Assembly (NCBI GenBank): GCA_947631405.1
Contig: CANRLC010000009.1
Coordinates: forward strand, 1-63,162
Reading direction: 5' to 3'
Origin: an uncultured Clostridia bacterium
GTDB lineage: Bacteria; Bacillota; Clostridia; Christensenellales; Aristaeellaceae
Length of the DNA stretch: 63,162 nucleotides
The position numbers and the translations under genes are program-made. The notes below the pieces were generated by a model that saw only the letters and a program-made list of their open reading frames with translations, ran no database searches and was not told the DNA's origin. Of this stretch, positions 62,741 to 63,162 are shown in pieces (position 1 is the stretch's first letter; each line of letters begins with the position of its first letter).

Positions 62741-62799
62741 GGTAGAGCACATCGTTCACATCGATGGGGTCACTGGTTCGAGTCCAGTACAGACCACCA
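62741..62799 (+). pseudogene. 5'-truncated tRNA-Val copy (attachment-site-like direct repeat)
   Basis: These 59 bases are identical to 59558-59616, from the D loop through CCA of tRNA-Val. The sequence upstream (GACTAGACCGCGT) cannot form the acceptor or D stem, so the copy is not a working tRNA. The arrangement of an intact tRNA and a distal 3' copy is that of an integrated element. Confidence 0.85.
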
Positions 62800-62800
62800 A

Positions 62801-62827
62801 AATCTCGCTCAAAGGGCGAGATTTTTT
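62801..62827 (+). terminator. Terminator, second copy of the 60-base repeat
   Basis: AATCTCGC (62801-62808) pairs with GCGAGATT (62816-62823); identical to the element at 59754. Confidence 0.75.
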
Positions 62828-62851
62828 CTTTGAAACTCTGCGACCTGCAAC

Positions 62852-62939
62852 AGCACATCGATGGAGGTTGCCCGAAGGCCGCCGCCTGTGGCGGAGGGGA
62901 GGCCGGAGGGCAACGGTTCGAGTCCTGTTGCGACCACCA
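62852..62939 (+). pseudogene. tRNA fragment with inserted GC-rich hairpin (unit 5)
   Basis: AGCACATCGATGG is followed by the insert GGTTGCCCG...GGGCAACGG with an inner CCGCC/GGCGG stem, then an intact TTCGAGTCC T loop and GTTGCGACCACCA. This is the best-preserved insert junction: the T arm is restored immediately after the hairpin. No 5' half exists. Confidence 0.65.
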
Positions 62940-62940
62940 A

Positions 62941-62963
62941 GCCGCTCAGAAGGGCGGCTTTTT
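62941..62963 (+). terminator. Terminator after unit 5
   Basis: GCCGCTC (62941-62947) pairs with GGGCGGC (62952-62958), one wobble, followed by TTTTT. Confidence 0.75.
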
Positions 62964-62966
62964 CTA

Positions 62967-63162
62967 TGTAGGTTTGTCAATCATCTTGGACAGTGAAGTT
63001 AGAGAGAAAGTCGCTGGGAGATGCCCAACGGAGAGGACGCATCGGGCGGTGGTTGGAGTTGTTTGGGTGGCCGGAGAGCTGCTTACCAAAGTCTGCGAGG
63101 GAGTAAAAGCGGTGTTTCTTGTAGAAGCGCTTCTGGTCTTCGCGGTGACTGCGCTCAACCTT
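62967..63162 (-). mobile_element. 3' part of an IS481-like insertion sequence (truncated by window end)
   Basis: The element ends with TGTAGGTTTGTCAATC at 62967 on the plus strand and runs out of the window. It is the inverted counterpart of positions 1-76. It sits four bases after the terminator of the tRNA-fragment array. Confidence 0.7.
62977..63162 (-). CDS. IS481-like transposase, C-terminal 61 residues (partial)
   Basis: The visible part begins KVERSHREDQKRFYKKHRFY and ends RWASPSDFLSNFTVQDD. VERSHR.D..RFY followed by HPNNSNHRPM is the end of a DDE integrase core, the region with the catalytic glutamate (E3 of the fragment). Nothing upstream can be read. The tail differs from the copy at 1-66 in three residues (LRWASP against LHWATP). 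Confidence 0.75.
   Translation of the reverse strand, partial: KVERSHREDQKRFYKKHRFYSLADFGKQLSGHPNNSNHRPMRPLRWASPSDFLSNFTVQDD

Noticed and set aside
62741-62799. A second functional tRNA-Val gene
   Set aside because: The 5' acceptor strand and the 5' half of the D arm are missing, so no cloverleaf forms.

Overview
The window looks like a chromosomal contig from a GC-rich, monoderm Firmicute of the class Clostridia, probably a gut commensal. The reasons are sigma-A type promoters (TTGACA-17-TATAAT) on an otherwise very GC-rich background, strong AAAGGAGG ribosome binding sites, an L10 leader upstream of rplJ-rplL, the rpmH-rnpA-yidD-yidC-jag cluster, and a beta-mannan utilisation locus like those of gut Clostridia. 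I cannot name the genus. Both ends of the window run into copies of the same IS481-like transposase, in opposite orientation, so the window is probably a whole contig broken at repeats.

Layout. 0-3.6 kb: rpmH, rnpA, yidD, yidC, jag (ribosome, RNase P, membrane insertase). 3.6-9.4 kb: an O-antigen-ligase-like membrane protein, a secreted Ig-like protein, a DUF6020-like multi-pass protein, and a DUF2975/XRE pair. 9.6-14.4 kb: an XRE-cupin regulator and potABCD (spermidine/putrescine uptake). 14.4-17.2 kb: a MarR regulator with its operator, a PNPOx-like protein, cysK and tcdA. 17.3-18.5 kb: L10 leader, rplJ, rplL. 18.9-35.5 kb: a mannan/galactomannan locus. It has manA, GH36 alpha-galactosidase and GH113 mannanase on the minus strand. 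On the plus strand it has a LacI regulator, an ABC sugar importer, two GH130 phosphorylases, an SGNH esterase, a phosphohexomutase, a cellobiose 2-epimerase-like protein and a SASA esterase. Together these could import galacto/acetyl-manno-oligosaccharides, remove galactose and acetyl groups, cut and phosphorolyse the backbone to mannose-1-phosphate, and feed glycolysis through the mutase and ManA. 35.9-40.8 kb: a MacAB-like export operon with two adaptors, and a ROK sugar kinase. 40.9-45 kb: MATE transporter, serine hydrolase, HtrA protease. 45.4-52.1 kb: a cell-envelope block (L,D-transpeptidase, SGNH-MBOAT-SGNH acyltransfer set, VanY-type carboxypeptidase). 52.1-58.4 kb: esterase, heterodimeric ABC exporter, comM. 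58.7-63.2 kb: a 34-residue-repeat acidic protein, an intact tRNA-Val(CAC), and an AT-richer islet with an Rpn-type nuclease and a secreted SH3-like protein. The islet is bounded by a 59-bp direct duplication of the tRNA-Val 3' part and by further tRNA fragments.

The least conventional structures are (i) the tRNA-Val fragment arrays around the Rpn islet, three of whose fragments carry a GC-rich hairpin between anticodon arm and T arm; and (ii) a hairpin-rich intergenic repeat present three times, each time between convergent genes and in the same orientation, twice ending exactly on the stop codon of the facing gene.
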